Source: Histoplasma ohiense (Eukaryota; Ascomycota; Eurotiomycetes; Onygenales; Ajellomycetaceae). Taken from it: 64,000 bases of DNA. Numbering within the stretch: position 1 is the first letter of the stretch; every line of letters begins with the position of its first letter. Of this stretch, positions 43,600 through 53,495 are shown in pieces. The stretch is taken from contig JAEVHH010000002.1 in the NCBI GenBank assembly GCA_017607445.1, forward strand, positions 3,773,501 through 3,837,500, written 5' to 3'. Below the pieces are notes generated by a model that had not been told where the DNA came from, did not search any database, and was given only the letters and a program-made list of their open reading frames with translations. The position numbers were made by a program, and so were the translations under genes.

Positions 43600-45687
43600 T
43601 TATAGCTTCAAAATAACTGGCGCTTTATATTCGTTAGAAGACACATTATTGCCGTATACATCCTTAAGATCACCCTTGTTTCCAATGACCTTAACACCAC
43701 CTTTGTTCAAGTCAGAAACTATTTTCTGTTTCTCAGCTTGTTTTCCAGTACGCACGGGCTGAGAAGAATTCTTCTTCAGTTTTTGCTTCTCGCGTTTCCG
43801 TCGTCGCAGCTTGCCTTCCCGCGATATCTCTTCAATAGACACTGCCATCCCGTTCTTAAGGGCAATTTCCCCCCATATCTTGCCCTCATCGCCAGGGGCA
43901 TACATTTCCTGCGGTGCAAGCATGCCGGAGGTATCTATTCCTGCTCCACCCGTTGGTCTTGCATCCTCCATCGCAATGGTGGCGACATCCGTGACGACAT
44001 TAATGTTTGCTTGCGGTGGTTTTGGCTTGTGGTGCCAGCTTGCAAGTGTATCTAATTGAGAGCTGATGCCACTCCAGAGTCGCGCAATCTCTTCGTAGTC
44101 ACCCTTCAACTTTTCGCTCTTCCGGTCCACAAAGGCAGAATCCGCTTTTCGGAGGTGATCTTCCTCGTATAGTTCCGCTAAACTTTGCTGTGGTTTTGTC
44201 TTATCAAGCGTAAATTGTTCACGCTTATGATGGACTTCATTACCTAGAATATATGGTTGGCGGCGAGGGACTTCATCAAATTCCTTAGATAATATACGTC
44301 GCTTGATAAGCGTTTCAATATCATTGGATACTTGACTTGAGATAACAGGTACAGGTTTTCCAACACGTTCAAACTCGATATCCTCTTCGATCAGCGAGTT
44401 TATTGGCCGATCCGGTGCCTTTGCTTCCCCTGACAACATCCATTCTCTTTTGGAGACATTCGCCGCTTCCAGTCGTCGTATTTCGTCTGTGATACTGGCT
44501 TGCCGTTTCTCATGGGACGACTGAGGTGCTCTATTTGGCTGCGAGAGGGCGCCCATTTCCTCGTCGTTGTCGGGCGGATCATCATCGAAAAGATCACGCT
44601 GTACATCGTAAATAGCACGACGAATACTAGCTTCGATATCTTCATCGGGAGTGGGAGATTTTGATTTTGACACGGCGCAGGCTTGTCGTCCCTTTCGAGC
44701 ATGGGAATGAGGGGGATCAAAAAAATCGGCGTATTTTATGTCATTCGCATTACCACCCACCAAACCCATCTCGTCCCCGTCCGCATCGCCATTCTCATCC
44801 ATAACCGCGGAATCTGAAGTGTCGTCTTCTTTAGCACTGTTCTGGTCTGCATCATCTCCTTCACCATCCCCACTAATCACACCAAGAATAAGCGGATCAG
44901 CTCCCCAATCAATGGCTTCTTCGTCATTGTCATCGTCGCTGCGCATCCCCTTTGCGTCCCTCCGTTCAAATACAGTTGTATCAGCATTGAATTTGTCGAT
45001 CGAAAAGAATCCGTCATTGAGCTTGTGAGGGTCAGGAACAAATTGGATATTGCTTGTGCCGATGGATTTTTTCCTTTTCTCTCGTCCTGGACCCCGTTTG
45101 TCGTCATCAATTGACATAGAATGATGACTATCATCCTCATCATCCTCCGTTATTGGCCTGTCTTCCTTTCCACTACGGTCCTCATCCGTAATTTCACCGT
45201 TCAGGATATTACCTAGATCGCTACTAACGGAGCCGTTGGAGAGTTCATCCGCTTCGGATGTAAGCCCGAGATCATGCTCCCCATTTTGGGTCTCATGGGC
45301 CTTTTTATGAGAGTTGGATTTGGAACGGAGGATGTTGGCCTCTGATTTTTTTAGTAAATCAAGCTCGTGAGCGGTCTCTTGCGCAGAGACATTAAGCACT
45401 CTGTTTGCCTGTTCCCAGATCTGGCGCACTGTAAAACCATTGGCATGAATTTCCTGCAGGTGTAGTGTTTGGGAACGAAAAGGGTGAGGTCTGTCAACAC
45501 CTTTTCGGGTATGCGTGTGCTGAAGGCGTCTTTTCTGAGCTTTAGTGATGTCTGATGCAAGAGGGTCGAGATAGCGCTTTGCCACTTCTATCCATTCTGT
45601 ATGTAAGAAAGTCGTTGGTTTTAAGAAAACCTCTGGGGCCGAGGAGAGTAACTGGAAAATATCAGTCGTGATGCAAGGCATCGCCAT
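43600..45687 (-). CDS. mpp10: U3 snoRNP protein Mpp10
   Basis: Component of the small-subunit processome needed for early 18S rRNA cleavages in the nucleolus, acting with Imp3 and Imp4. The uninterrupted frame from ATG 45687 gives 695 aa. An upstream in-frame ATG at 45753 adds 22 residues without family character. An N-terminal helical region (ITTDIFQLLSSAPEVFLKPTTF) is followed by long acidic low-complexity stretches (EDDEDDSHHSMSIDDD; DDDNDEEAIDWGADPLILG) typical of Mpp10. The conserved C-terminal half includes KYADFFDPP, EIRRLEAANVSKREWMLSGEA, RPINSLIEEDIEFERVGKPVPV, RILSKEFDEVPRR, SLAELYEEDHLRK and the basic SREGKLRRRKREKQKLKK end. The family assignment is firm; only the start is uncertain. 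Confidence 0.9.
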   Translation of the reverse strand: MAMPCITTDIFQLLSSAPEVFLKPTTFLHTEWIEVAKRYLDPLASDITKAQKRRLQHTHTRKGVDRPHPFRSQTLHLQEIHANGFTVRQIWEQANRVLNVSAQETAHELDLLKKSEANILRSKSNSHKKAHETQNGEHDLGLTSEADELSNGSVSSDLGNILNGEITDEDRSGKEDRPITEDDEDDSHHSMSIDDDKRGPGREKRKKSIGTSNIQFVPDPHKLNDGFFSIDKFNADTTVFERRDAKGMRSDDDNDEEAIDWGADPLILGVISGDGEGDDADQNSAKEDDTSDSAVMDENGDADGDEMGLVGGNANDIKYADFFDPPHSHARKGRQACAVSKSKSPTPDEDIEASIRRAIYDVQRDLFDDDPPDNDEEMGALSQPNRAPQSSHEKRQASITDEIRRLEAANVSKREWMLSGEAKAPDRPINSLIEEDIEFERVGKPVPVISSQVSNDIETLIKRRILSKEFDEVPRRQPYILGNEVHHKREQFTLDKTKPQQSLAELYEEDHLRKADSAFVDRKSEKLKGDYEEIARLWSGISSQLDTLASWHHKPKPPQANINVVTDVATIAMEDARPTGGAGIDTSGMLAPQEMYAPGDEGKIWGEIALKNGMAVSIEEISREGKLRRRKREKQKLKKNSSQPVRTGKQAEKQKIVSDLNKGGVKVIGNKGDLKDVYGNNVSSNEYKAPVILKL

Positions 45688-46241
45688 GACGGCACTGAAG
45701 CTGATATTCCTCCCACTGTTGTGTTGGCTTTCTAACAAGTGGTTGTTTTCCAAGAAATTCTAGAGAATCATCATCTTGAAGCCCTAATAGTGTCCTCCTC
45801 GCAAATGGATAGCTTGCTCCTTTGAAAGTCAGTAGAGAGTGGTAAAAATAATGATATCCTCCTGCCAAGGTATGTTACTTCGCAAGCTCTAATTTTCATT
45901 TTTTTTTTTGTTGGAAAAATCGCTTCCGGAAGAAATGATTTTCCGATCCGGGTCGGCAAGGCCCGGCTGACTAACCTGACCAATGTGATGGAAGAACTAG
46001 TTCGTTAAAGATCTTTAAAGTATTGGCAGAATTTTGTTCTCTGCAAGCGACTCGTCCTACCCACGAAAGGAAGCGGGATTGCTGTCATGATAAAATACGA
46101 TTCTTAGGGACAGAACCTCACACTATCAACGAGAAATCCATTTTACCAGCCCTTTGTCATTACATTTCGGCGTATTGGCGACGATTTGCTACACTCTTTG
46201 TTTTCTTGTTGCCTAGGTTGTTCTTGCTCAGATCTCTAGAT
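45688..46241. promoter_or_regulatory. Divergent promoter region of mpp10 and ups2
   Basis: About 550 bases separate the two start codons. A T-run sits at 45900-45910. An open frame that extends ups2 upstream to 46023 has no family similarity before MKVFAS and is taken as leader. No specific element identified. Confidence 0.5.
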
Positions 46242-46900
46242 ATGAAAGTTTTCGCGTCAACGTGCACATTCGATTACTCATGGGAGGAGGTCTCTACTGC
46301 CAACTGGCGAAAGTACTGTCCGTGGAATGACAAGTCGACCCATGTTGTGGCTGTTGATATTCTCTCCAGGACACTCCACCCTAATACCGGCATTGTGAGT
46401 TTCCTGTCCTCCATCCCGAAAGGATTTTCGGAGAGTCATTCTCGTAGTTCTTTTTGACTGACGGTTACATCTACGGATAGCTACGAACGGAACGTCTTAT
46501 AACCTGTAATCAAACTGCTCCTCAATGGCTGCTCACACTTTTCGGTGGCAATGCTACCTCTCACGTCTACGAAGTGTCATATGTCGATCCTTCTTCTAAG
46601 AGAGTGACGATGTGCTCAACGAACCTTACATGGTCGAATGTTCTGAAAGTCCGAGAAACCGTGACCTACCAGCCGTCGCGAAATGCTCCAAGGACGAAGA
46701 CAGATTTCAAGCAAGATGCCCAAATAACAGCCGTTTGCAGCGGGTGGCAGAAAGTTAAAAACAAAGTTGAAGAAGCAAGCGTTGAACGATTTAGCCAGAA
46801 CGCTAAGAAGGGTCGTGAGGGCTTCGAGGCTGTGCTGGAGATGAGTCGGAGGGTGTTTGGGGAGCAACGTGAATCTGAGGCAAGGAAGCAGACCCAATAA
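46242..46900 (+). CDS. ups2: Ups2-like PRELI/MSF1 lipid-transfer protein
   Basis: Mitochondrial intermembrane-space protein; yeast Ups2 with Mdm35 carries phosphatidylserine to the inner membrane for decarboxylation to phosphatidylethanolamine. Two exons (46242-46394 and 46481-46900) give 190 aa, a normal PRELI/MSF1 length. The start MKVFASTCTFDYSWEEVSTANWRKY matches Ups2 (MKLFQNSYDFNYPWDQV type) better than Ups1. Further family marks are STHVVAVDILSR, TERLITCNQTAPQWLLTLFGG, HVYEVSYVDP, TMCSTNLTWSNVLKVRETVTY, KQDAQITA and ERFSQNAKKGREGFEAVLE. The open frame extends upstream of the start but without similarity. This is the last intact host gene before the repeat block. Confidence 0.9.
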
Positions 46901-47740
46901 CACCCGCTCCTCGTCCTTAAGCTTCTCCTTTGGCGACTTCTCGTGGCTCTTCGCCCTTCCGTCTCTCTTCCTCGAACTGCCGCTCTATGTTTATAAACCC
47001 TTACGCCTTACTTTTTTAGCGTTTATTTCCCCCGCGCCTCTTCCACTGTTTTGTTGTTTCAGACACGTGATTCCAAATCCGGAGCGATTGCATTTATATA
47101 TACAAGACTTCTGCAGAAAAGCATGCTACCCACAACGAAGAGAAACTGACACTCTAATTCTTATACTTTCATCTCTATGTTATTTCCTTGATTTGTTCTC
47201 ACCTATTTTCGTGGTATGTTGGGAGGTAATAGGCTCAAAAACGTGATTGATGATTTACATTGGCACAAAAGAAAAGGAGGAGTTTGTTAACTTTTTATGG
47301 TGTACAGTTATTTTTGATTTTCTTTTTTTCCTTTTTCCATTTTTTGCCATCTTTCTCCTTTCATGTATTCGAACTAGACTTATGCCATTAACATTATTTA
47401 TTTCCTGTCTACACGCATGTATACATAGGCAGTTACACATACAATGTTGGTTTGTCGATGAACAATACTTCAAGAGATTTTGGCATTTTCGTCGGGGCTT
47501 AGGCAAGCCGCTTGAAATCTTCTATGCCCCCACATGTGCTGCTACTACTACTACATACCAGTTGGATGTCATTTTGCGGCAGCTTATGGTTGACTGGGGT
47601 TTCCACGCTGCCCACTCGCTACTCAACAAAATCCACACAAAAAAAAATGAACATTTATGTATGTTCTTTTATTACTATAAAAGTAATTTTTACAATATAT
47701 GTTTAAGATATATGTTCGCTACATAACTGCATGGCCTCTG
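46901..47740. other. 3' flank leading into the AT-rich block
   Basis: T-rich sequence downstream of ups2 without a credible gene; open frames translate to Phe/Leu-rich artefacts. The first repeat-family sequence begins at about 47741, so this is the edge of the gene-rich compartment. Confidence 0.55.
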
Positions 47741-48769
47741 ATTACATCCTTACAACTACCCATGAACATAGAGGTACATTTGAATTTTCCACTTTTTCAA
47801 CTGTTTTTTGTATAATTTTAATCCTTCAATCTATTCAATATCATTGCACACTCTCTGCAATTACTCTACATGTGTGTACTGCACAGATTGAGTGATCATG
47901 AAGCTCTCAATATTCTTTCATTCACTCAAGAACATTGACACAGTCTATATCAGATCACTGAAGCTGAAATCACTGATCAACTTTGTTACTGAAAAAACTG
48001 ATAAGAGACAGAGAAAGAAGGTCACAATATCTTCTTCAATTCTCAAAAAAATCAGTGACAATATTTTTATGATCATCTCTCAACTGCAGAAGTAGTTTAA
48101 AAAGACTCAGTAGTAACAGAATTTATAATAGAAAACTTTTATCAAATTAACAAAGATTTTAAATAGCTGAATTGAAAAGAAGAAATAATCAGTCAATTAA
48201 AATTTTATTTAAATCTTCTATAAAAGATTTATTAAATATATAATAGTAAATTTAAATACAGTATCAATTCTGAGAGAAAATACTATTCTGAATACTCATT
48301 CACTGTAACAGACATACTTCAATTAACAATTTGATACTATTCTAATTACAGATTATGAATTGATTAAAAAAAGAAAGAGAAAAGAAATTAAAAGAAAAAA
48401 TTATATAAAAAAGTTTTTATAAAAAGAAATTCAGAGTGAAAGATTATCTGTGAAAGATAATGACAGTATAAAAAATAAATAGTAGAAAATAGTATATAGT
48501 ATAGCAGAGATAATAGCAATAGTAATATAATATAGAATGTAGTATAGCTAATCACTAAAAAAGAAAAGAAAGAGAAAGAAGATATATGAAATACATACAT
48601 TGATATATATATACATATAAAAATAATAGTAGCAAGAGTATAACAAAAAGAAATAAGAATAAACAAAGATAATATAATAAAGAAATAATAAATAAATGCA
48701 TTACAATTGCCTCTCTTTTTTATAAAAACTGCTTTCAGTGATTGTATAGATTGCTTAGTAGTAGATAAT
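47741..48769 (+). repeat. Dispersed repeat R, copy 1 (mosaic, heavily mutated)
   Basis: From about 47741 (ACATCCTTACAACTACCC) this sequence matches the block at 56451-57970 over most of its length. A 67-codon frame at 47892-48095 (IFFHSLKNIDTVYIRSLKLKSLINFVTEKT) is conserved with that at 56600-56803. From about 48110 the copy is much richer in A/T than its partner (C to T and G to A changes). Its middle (about 57000-57590 of the partner) is missing and replaced by an inverted LTR fragment. The right end (TAGTAGATAATTG) abuts the 5' LTR of the Gypsy element. Repeat class is unknown. Confidence 0.8.
48304..48440 (-). repeat. Inverted LTR fragment inside repeat R copy 1
   Basis: This stretch is a diverged reverse complement of about 49163-49292 in the adjacent 5' LTR: the LTR's TTAATCAATTCATAATCTGT, TTAGAATAGT and ATTAATTGAAGTAT occur here inverted and in reverse order. 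It breaks the alignment of R copy 1 with copy 2 at both edges. Confidence 0.7.
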
Positions 48770-49450
48770 TGTGACAGAATAGCATCTGTTAGTAATTATC
48801 TTACACAATCAACTCCTCTTCTGCACCTGCTTGTTTCTGACTGTTGTGATCTTATGTAACCCTTGATGTTCTTCTGCTCTGTGCTCTGTGCTTGTGTAGT
48901 TTCTAACAATTCTTCTGTATAACTCTTAACATTCTTTCACTCTGTGCTCTGCACTTATGTAGTCTCTAACAATTCTTTCATATAGCTTCTAATGTTCTTC
49001 TGCTCTGTGTTTCACACTTGTATAGTCTCTAACAATTCTTCTGTATAGCTCTCAATGATTCTTCTGCTCCACACTTCACACTTGTATAGTTTCTAACAAT
49101 TTTTATATGTATCTTTTAATGTTCTTCTGCTCTATACTTCACTGTGAAGCAGCTTCTGATATTCTTTCACTCTGAACTTTTCTCTATAAGAATCCTCTTT
49201 GTACAATCTTTTCTTCTGATTTCTTTTCTCTTTTCTTTCTTAATCAATTCATAATCTGTATTAGAATAGTGCTAGATCATTAATTGAAGTATATTTATTA
49301 TATTATGAATTGATTCTTCTGTATTTAAAATCTGAGTGTCTTATTATTAATTTTTACATCTGAGTGCATTGTTATCAGTTCTTACATCTAAGTGCATTGT
49401 TTACAGATCTGAGTGTCTAGTTGTTACAAGAGATTTCTTATGAATCTGAA
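48770..49450 (+). repeat. 5' LTR of Gypsy element 1 (right end uncertain)
   Basis: The start TGTGACAGAATAGCATCTGTTAG matches the sequence that follows pol at 56346 over about 105 bases, as expected for LTRs. The right end and primer-binding site cannot be placed, because the 3' LTR is truncated and gives no comparison; 49450 is a guess. Most of it is an internal tandem array. CpG is essentially absent. Confidence 0.6.
48868..49150 (+). repeat. ~63 bp tandem repeats within the LTR
   Basis: CTAACAATT recurs at 48903, 48966, 49029 and 49093, a period of 63-64 bases, each followed by CTTCTGTATAGCTCTTAATG-like and TTCTTCTGCTCTGTGCTC-like segments. The copies have diverged by point changes. Confidence 0.8.
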
Positions 49451-49677
49451 TATTCTCATCATTAATTATATAGACTGTCATATCTAAATATCTGAGACAC
49501 AATCAACTGTGTTCTACAAGGTCTGAGTGTCTACAAACTGTAACACTGTGAATAGTATTCACAAAGAAGCTTGACAAAGCTTAGCACTGCAACACTGTGA
49601 ATAGTATCTGTGAGAGAATTGAGTGTCTACAAGTATTTCTTTTTCTTTTTTATTATTACATATCTCTAGATATTGAA

Positions 49678-50800
49678 ATGAACTATGAACAATTCTACAA
49701 ACATTCATCACACTCAAATACAGTGGATGATAACTTAGATCTACAAAGTATTCTTCAGCAGCAGATACTACAGATGACTGAATTGCAATAATGATTTGCT
49801 GAGATGAACACTTTCACATTCATTATTTCTTCTACATCTGCATCTTACAAAAAGCTCTCAAGAGAGAAGCTTTCAATTCTCAATAAATACAAGAAAGATC
49901 TAGCACTCTATCTCATATAAAAGTCAAAAGCAAACATCAAATTGAACATTGACAGACAAGCAATAGACTCACTATTCAATCAAATGTGATATATTCATAA
50001 CAGATTGAATGATGATGTATTAGCAAAATTCCAACTCTGAATGAATCATTGTCAGAATAATCAGTGTATATCAAAGCTAGTCTTTCAACAATTCAACTCT
50101 CTCTTTCTCAATTCTACACTTCAAGTCAAAACATTAGACTGATTTAATCAAATTTATCAGATGAATATTGTGTTGACAACTTATCTTTCTGAATTCAATC
50201 ACAAGCTTCTAGAAGCAGATGGATAAGACTGAAATAATATTATCAAGATCAATATATTGTTCAAGAACTTGAACTTTCAATTGTATAATCAAAGTATAGA
50301 GTATTCAAAACTCTCAATATACAGTGAATTCTGTACTGATCTTCATCTATTGAACAATGATCTGTCTCAGTTCTGCATGCTTCAAAATTGTAGAGAATTT
50401 TATCAAACAAATACATACATTTCAAACCACTCTGCAGCATTCTTCATCTTCAAATCAGAATCAATGAACTGAATCTCACACATGAATACAAGTCATCTGA
50501 GAGTTCTCAACATCTCAGAGAAGAACATCACTGACTGAATTATCAGAGAAGTCTGCATACACTGCAACAAATCAGAGCACTTCATGAATCAATATCTGAA
50601 TACAATTGCTCTGAGTAAATCTCTCATGCACATGAACACTGTATTGTCTGTGGATAGACAAGAACAGAGAAAAGACAAGCTCTCACTCTAAAATATGAAT
50701 AAAAGCTCAAGAAGCAAAAAGCTAGCTGAAGATTTGAGCAGAAGATGCAAATAGACACAATCATAATCTCTGTCATTGTAAATAGCTTAATCAATATATG
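49678..50800 (+). pseudogene. Gypsy element 1 gag relic
   Basis: From MNYEQFYKHSSHS a single frame interrupted by TGA stops reads as a retroviral-type capsid (for example RLNDDVLAKFQ, TLQVKTLDWFNQIYQMN, FNHKLLEAD). It ends with a zinc knuckle VCIHCNKSEHFMNQY near 50551-50597, in which the fourth Cys of C-x2-C-x4-H-x4-C has become Tyr. Gag would form the particle that packages element RNA. Several TGA stops make it non-functional. Confidence 0.75.
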
Positions 50801-51446
50801 AGCAATGATAGACAGTGATTTTCTTCACTACATTCTTATAGATACTCAGCTGATTGAGAAGTATAAACTTCAGTGTATCTTCTTTTTCAAATTATATAAA
50901 CTCAGTGAATTTGACAGCCTCAGAGGATCCACCTTCTATAATATGATAAGATTTAATGTCAATGTAGAAGAACATAAGAAAAAGAATATATATACATACA
51001 AAATACAAAATCTTGAATATGATCTAATGCTTGATCTATCATGACTCACAGAATTTGAAACCTTGTTGAATACATACAATCACTGTCTTATTTTCTCAGA
51101 AGATGACTGTGTTTACAAGAAGAATGTCAATAGAACTGCTGATCTCACTCAAATATCAACAGAAGTGTACAAACTACTAATTCATCAAATATATGAAAAG
51201 AAGAACATCCAAGTGTTTGCTGCTAGTATAGCAGACATCAAAAAAACATTAGAGAAACTAGAACTCAAGAATTTCAAGAAATCACACAAAGAACTATCTG
51301 AATTGTATGAAGATTTCATAGATATGTTCAATGAAAAAGAAGCTGAAAAGCTCCCCTCTCACTGAGAACACAGTATAAATCATACAATTGAACTTATTAA
51401 GAAAGATGATAAGAATCTGCAATTACTCTGAAATTCTCTCTACAGC
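50801..51446 (+). pseudogene. Gypsy element 1 protease and pol N-terminal part
   Basis: The frame continues with an aspartic-protease-like segment (VIDSDFLHYILIDTQLIEKY; active-site Asp region degraded) and the pre-RT linker (NYDLMLDLS-type stretch, then ELYEDFIDMFNEKEAEKLPSH, HTIELIKKDDKNL). It is cut at 51446 by the chimeric insertion and resumes at 53482, where the target duplication restores the reading frame into DELLVIQKTLNRLL. Confidence 0.7.
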
Positions 51447-51460
51447 ATGTTGTGTGATGA
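51447..51460. repeat. Target-site duplication, left copy
   Basis: ATGTTGTGTGATGA directly before the insertion is identical to 53482-53495 directly after its tail. Exact 14 bp identity marks a single target-primed retrotransposition event. Confidence 0.92.
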
Positions 51461-51541
51461 GCCCGCGTGGTGCAGTTGGTAAGACTGTTACCCAAGGTAG
51501 CACTGTTAGATGTGCTGTAGGTTCGAATCCTGCTGCTGGCA
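51461..51541 (+). other. tRNA-Leu(CAA)-like head of the chimeric element
   Basis: The first 80 bases fold as a class II tRNA. Acceptor arms GCCCGCG/TGCTGGC pair at 6 of 7 positions including one wobble. An A-box lies at TGGTGCAGTTGG. The anticodon arm TGTTA-CCCAAGG-TAGCA has a 7 nt loop with CAA in the anticodon place. A 14 nt variable region is followed by T-arm GTAGG-TTCGAAT-CCTGC with an intact B-box, and A occupies the discriminator site. The long variable region plus CAA fit tRNA-Leu. It is the very 5' end of a retroelement, so it is probably an internal Pol III promoter rather than a working tRNA gene. Confidence 0.75.
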
Positions 51542-52213
51542 AGGTCTCATTTTGGGCCACTTCTTACCCATGAAGGCCCCTGTGACCAGGGGCCAAGCCT
51601 AGTGAGGCAGTGCTGACAGGGGTGCCGCTTGGCAGTGATGAGGGTGGTGGCCGCTGGAAGCCACACTCATTAGTGCCAAGCAGCCCCCCTGTCACTAGTG
51701 CTGATCTAAGCAAGATCCGATGATTACAGAGGGTTGAGTATAGGGTGCTTATACATACTAGCACCTGCCAAGGCCCCCGGCATCTAGGGGGCCACCTCAA
51801 CAACAGGGAATGATTTTAAAAACCATTCGATTGGCTGTCTCATCAGAGGGGTAGTAGCAAGTCAAGCAGGACACCCTGGTAGGCGCCCTATTCAGAGCCC
51901 ACTAGTGGTCATCTAACACTATTAGTGGGTTATCATCGGGTGGGGTAAGCCTATGGTTAGTCCCTTACACGGGGCAAGGCCACGACGGCCGGTTGGTAGG
52001 CCAAGGGGGCAATGGGCTGAGATCGGCAACTGGAAGCTCTGAGCTATGGTGATGCCTAGGGTGGGCAGTGGCGCTTAACTAGGACCCCCGCTGGAAACCC
52101 CAGAACTAGTTAAAGCAGCCCGAGAGGACGGACGCGGTGGTCGGTTGGTTATAGGGGTTATAATATGTAACTAGCTTAAGGTGCATCCTGCGTGGAATAG
52201 CCACGTAGTGATA

Positions 52214-53030
52214 AAAACTATATTCTTGATTCTTGGCAAATTGGAAAAGAGTCAGAAGTTTTTAATGCTGAATTATTTGCAATTTCAAGAGCTTTCAAAT
52301 TGATTGAAATGAAGATTGAACAATGGAAAAGATTTGAGCATATTTGAATATTCTCTGATAGTCAAGCAGGGCTTAAAAGACTTCAAAGTAATAAAATCAG
52401 CAGTGGACAGTCAATGCTAGAGCTGATTTTGAAAAGTCTTCAAAATATTCAAAGAAAAATCTCATTCAATTGTTCTATTCATCTTCACTGGGTGCCTGCT
52501 CACATGGGTATATATGGCAATGAAATGGCTGATAGAGCTGCAAAAAAAGCAACTGAATTAGAAATCTGCTTTCAAAGAATTGTAACATGGGCTTTTATTA
52601 AGAGAAAAAATAAGAGAATCATGTTTGCAAAAATGGCAAGATATCTGGCTTATGCAAAGAAAAAGTGTGCATTACTCCAGATTTGAAACAAAGTCAAAGT
52701 GGAAAACTTGTTCAATAAAGTGTAAAAAGAAACTTTTTGCTACAATAATGCAGTTAAAGCTTGGGCATGGTTACTTCAAATCATATTTAACAAAGTTTAG
52801 AGATGATTTAAGTAGTCTATGTTTAGATTGTCAGTTATATGAAAATCCAGAGCATCTTCTGTTACTTTGTGCAAAGTATTCAGAATTGAGATTGAAACTG
52901 AGAAAGAAGTTTGAATTGGAACAATTAAATTTGAATCTGTTATTCAATACAGAAACTGGAAACAAGTTTTTAATTGAATATTTGAAAGAATCAAATGTTG
53001 CTACAAGAGTTTGAATGAATTGTCTGTTAA
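52214..53030 (+). pseudogene. LINE RNase H and C-terminal part (5' truncated)
   Basis: The reading starts inside RNase H. It retains the catalytic Glu region (NAELFAISRAFKL), the second Asp (FSDSQAGLKRL) and HWVPAHMGIYGNEMADRAAKK, but the first Asp motif (YTDGS-type) would lie upstream of the junction and is absent. A frame change near 52650 leads into the C-terminal zinc-type segment (LKLGHGYFKSYL, CLDCQLYENPEHLLLLCAKY) typical of fungal Tad/I-clade LINEs. One TGA replaces a Trp near 52347, but other Trp codons are intact, so this part is less damaged than the surrounding Gypsy. Confidence 0.8.
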
Positions 53031-53481
53031 AAATATTGAGATCAGATTTTCAATTTGATTTATTTTGATTTTTCTTTTAGTCTTTCTTTTCATCTTGCTT
53101 TGAAGTCTCTCTTAAATTGTTTATGATCAGTTTTAATTTGTTTTGAAAAGTTTGGTTTGTTTTTTGTTGATGTTATAGTTGTTGTCAGTGGTTTTTCTTT
53201 TCCTTGTTATAATAAAGCTGTCTTTTACAATGTTTATTTCTTTTGTTTTCAAACTAAGTTGTGTTGACTTACTGACATTCTTTTGATTTTGATTTCTTTG
53301 ATTGAACAGTTTGAATAGTTGTTTGATTCTGGGCTGGAATTCTGATAATGCATGTTTTAAATTGTCTTTGTATATTAAATTATTCTTGAGTTGAAAAATC
53401 CTGAAGTGTTTCAGGTAGATGCCATAGTCACTGACTGCATGCATCTATAATTGAAGAATAATAATAATAATAATAATAATA

Positions 53482-53495
53482 ATGTTGTGTGATGA
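53482..53495. repeat. Target-site duplication, right copy
   Basis: Identical to 51447-51460, following the (AAT)n tail. Gypsy pol coding resumes here in frame. Confidence 0.92.

Larger units (their letters stand above)
51461..53481 (+). mobile_element. Chimeric tRNA-headed LINE-tailed retroelement (MINE-like)
   Basis: A 2,021 bp insertion in the Gypsy pol region. The head (51461 to about 52213) is GC-rich with many CpG, begins with a tRNA-Leu-like fold and has no long frame. At about 52205-52220 it changes abruptly into AT-rich LINE sequence that enters inside an RNase H domain and continues to a LINE 3' end with (AAT)n at about 53456-53481. An exact 14 bp duplication flanks it. It therefore moved as one unit by LINE-type target-primed reverse transcription, yet its 5' part is foreign to the LINE. 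The Magnaporthe MINE element (WEIRD head on a LINE 3' end) is the closest precedent I recall. It must be younger than the Gypsy copy it interrupts. Confidence 0.85.

Noticed and set aside
45688..45753. Upstream start for Mpp10
   Set aside because: The extra 22 residues are not family-like; kept only as an alternative.
46023..46241. N-terminal extension of Ups2
   Set aside because: No family similarity before MKVFAS, and with the methionine at 46242 the length matches the PRELI/MSF1 family.
51461..51541. A functional nuclear tRNA-Leu gene
   Set aside because: It is the exact 5' end of a duplicated-target insertion, has an acceptor mismatch and sits in a silenced repeat block; treated as an element promoter.
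53456..53481. (AAT)n as an ordinary microsatellite or CRISPR-like array
   Set aside because: Its position exactly before the right target duplication marks it as a LINE tail; no CRISPR-type array exists in the window.
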